From NCBI GenBank assembly GCA_036023115.1, contig JAYKKT010000064.1, forward strand, positions 5,691,001 to 5,755,000: a stretch of 64,000 nt of DNA, in the 5' to 3' direction. The notes under the pieces were generated by a model. The model was not told where the DNA came from, did no database searches, and worked only from the letters and a program-made list of their open reading frames with translations. Positions 63,125 to 64,000 of this stretch are shown piece by piece. This DNA is from Brasenia schreberi (taxonomy: Eukaryota; Streptophyta; Magnoliopsida; Nymphaeales; Cabombaceae). A program made the translations under genes and the position numbers. The stretch's first letter is position 1. Each line of letters starts with the position of its first letter.

Positions 63125-63722
63125 AGAATTCGACTATAAACAAGTCTTTTTCCATACTAGATGGGGTCGGCTACATGGATTCTTTGTTTCTATATATCCC
63201 TATCTTGTGGTTAACTCACAATAAGCTAGATCATTCTTTATTGTTTCTTTCCAACACTTTTGTGGTCGTCCTCTAGCTCTTTTAATACTTTCCAAATTTA
63301 GTTTTTCATACCTTCTTACACGTTCTTTTTTTGATCTTCTTTCTATATGTCCAAACCATCTTAAACGATATTCTCTCATTTTATCCTCTATTGGTGTCAC
63401 TCCTAATTTGTTTCTAATAACCTCATTACGTATAGAGGCCTAATTGTTGCTCTATAATATTTACCTTTTAGCCTTAATGGTATCTTCTTATCACAAAGAA
63501 TACCTGATCCTCCTCTCCATTTTAACCAACCAACATTAATTCTATGAGTAACATCTCCATCAATCCTTCCATCACTTTGAAAAATTGATCCTAGGTATTT
63601 AAAACTTTCTTTTTGGGGGATTTCATGTGTGCCAATTTTAATTTCTATGTCCTCTGAGGTAACCAAACGATCAAACTTACATTCCATATATTCTGTCTTT
63701 GTTCTACTAAGTCCACTTTGTC
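63125..63722 (-). mobile_element. RTE LINE 3' fragment
   Basis: Read in reverse, the fragment encodes 'ECKFDRLVTSEDIEIKIGTH', 'SFKYLGSIFQSDGRIDGD', then after an internal deletion near 63435 'TPIEDKMREYRLRWFGHIER'. It ends with the common 3' block near 63150 without a full TTG tail. It is the best preserved of the short copies in protein terms. Confidence 0.87.
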
Positions 63723-64000
63723 ACAGGATTAATTTTCAAATCGAAAATTCTTCACCTGTGATGACAGACAAACGATCCTTCAGTTCCCTCAGCCTCACTA
63801 CCTGCGCGTTGTTGCTTTTGTCTGCAGTTTCTGCGCACAACAACAACTCTTCAATACCTTGCGGAAGATCCTTACGCTTGATGACGATCTAGCTCTCACA
63901 CGAATCAGATCGGCTTGCAGCAGACATCTCACGTAGGAACAGAATCACTCACTAAGCTTTATTGATTTCCACTGCACAATCGGCTTACAAACTTGTACAC
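63723..64000. other. Unassigned right edge
   Basis: No gene is supported. On the minus strand AATCAATAAAGC (about 63950-63965) resembles a polyadenylation signal, so this could be part of a transcript or LTR that continues beyond the window. Confidence 0.3.

Overview
The window is nuclear DNA of a flowering plant. The evidence is GT-AG introns, plant gene families (a MYND-type ubiquitin-specific protease, an AHL AT-hook factor, a PPR gene), a Ty1/copia LTR retrotransposon, RTE-type LINEs, hAT elements, and tRNA-derived SINEs. Gene style and repeats suggest a non-grass angiosperm; the species cannot be told. Genes are sparse and most of the sequence is old repeats and AT-rich spacer.

Layout. 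1-3377: repeat-rich spacer with a SINE, LINE stumps and a hAT MITE with a perfect 8-bp duplication. 3378-15581: a UBP16-type deubiquitinase gene on the + strand. Its large second exon is split by a complete but decayed copia element (6580-11275, target duplication ATGCT), and the same exon has two frameshifts. Every exon after the insertion is intact and in frame. 15582-27294: spacer holding several non-autonomous DNA transposons, including a 1.24-kb hAT element with dense CGTATCG arrays, plus SINE and copia remnants. 27295-28140: an intronless AT-hook/PPC (AHL) gene. 28141-35150: spacer with a long (TA)n tract. 35151-37490: a dead hAT transposase. 37700-40700: SINEs, MITEs and a LINE. 40953-41929 (-): two 3' exons of a PAT-complex Asterix-like gene; its 5' exons were not found, and a 1.8-kb RTE LINE lies upstream. 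44400-51000: mostly empty, AT-rich. 51067-52761 (-): a PhzF-like gene, probably dying. 56251-59745: a three-exon gene for a small four-span membrane protein of unknown function, with a LINE stump in intron 1. 61255-62892 (-): a PPR pseudogene with many frameshifts. 63125-63722 (-): a last RTE fragment.

The genes do not form a pathway. The point most worth following is the split deubiquitinase. Its catalytic half keeps a complete 588-codon reading frame (stop included) directly downstream of the copia 3' LTR, which carries a TATA motif in the same orientation. An LTR-driven, MYND-less deubiquitinase is therefore possible, but this is inference. All positions come from reading by eye; no alignment or database search was run.
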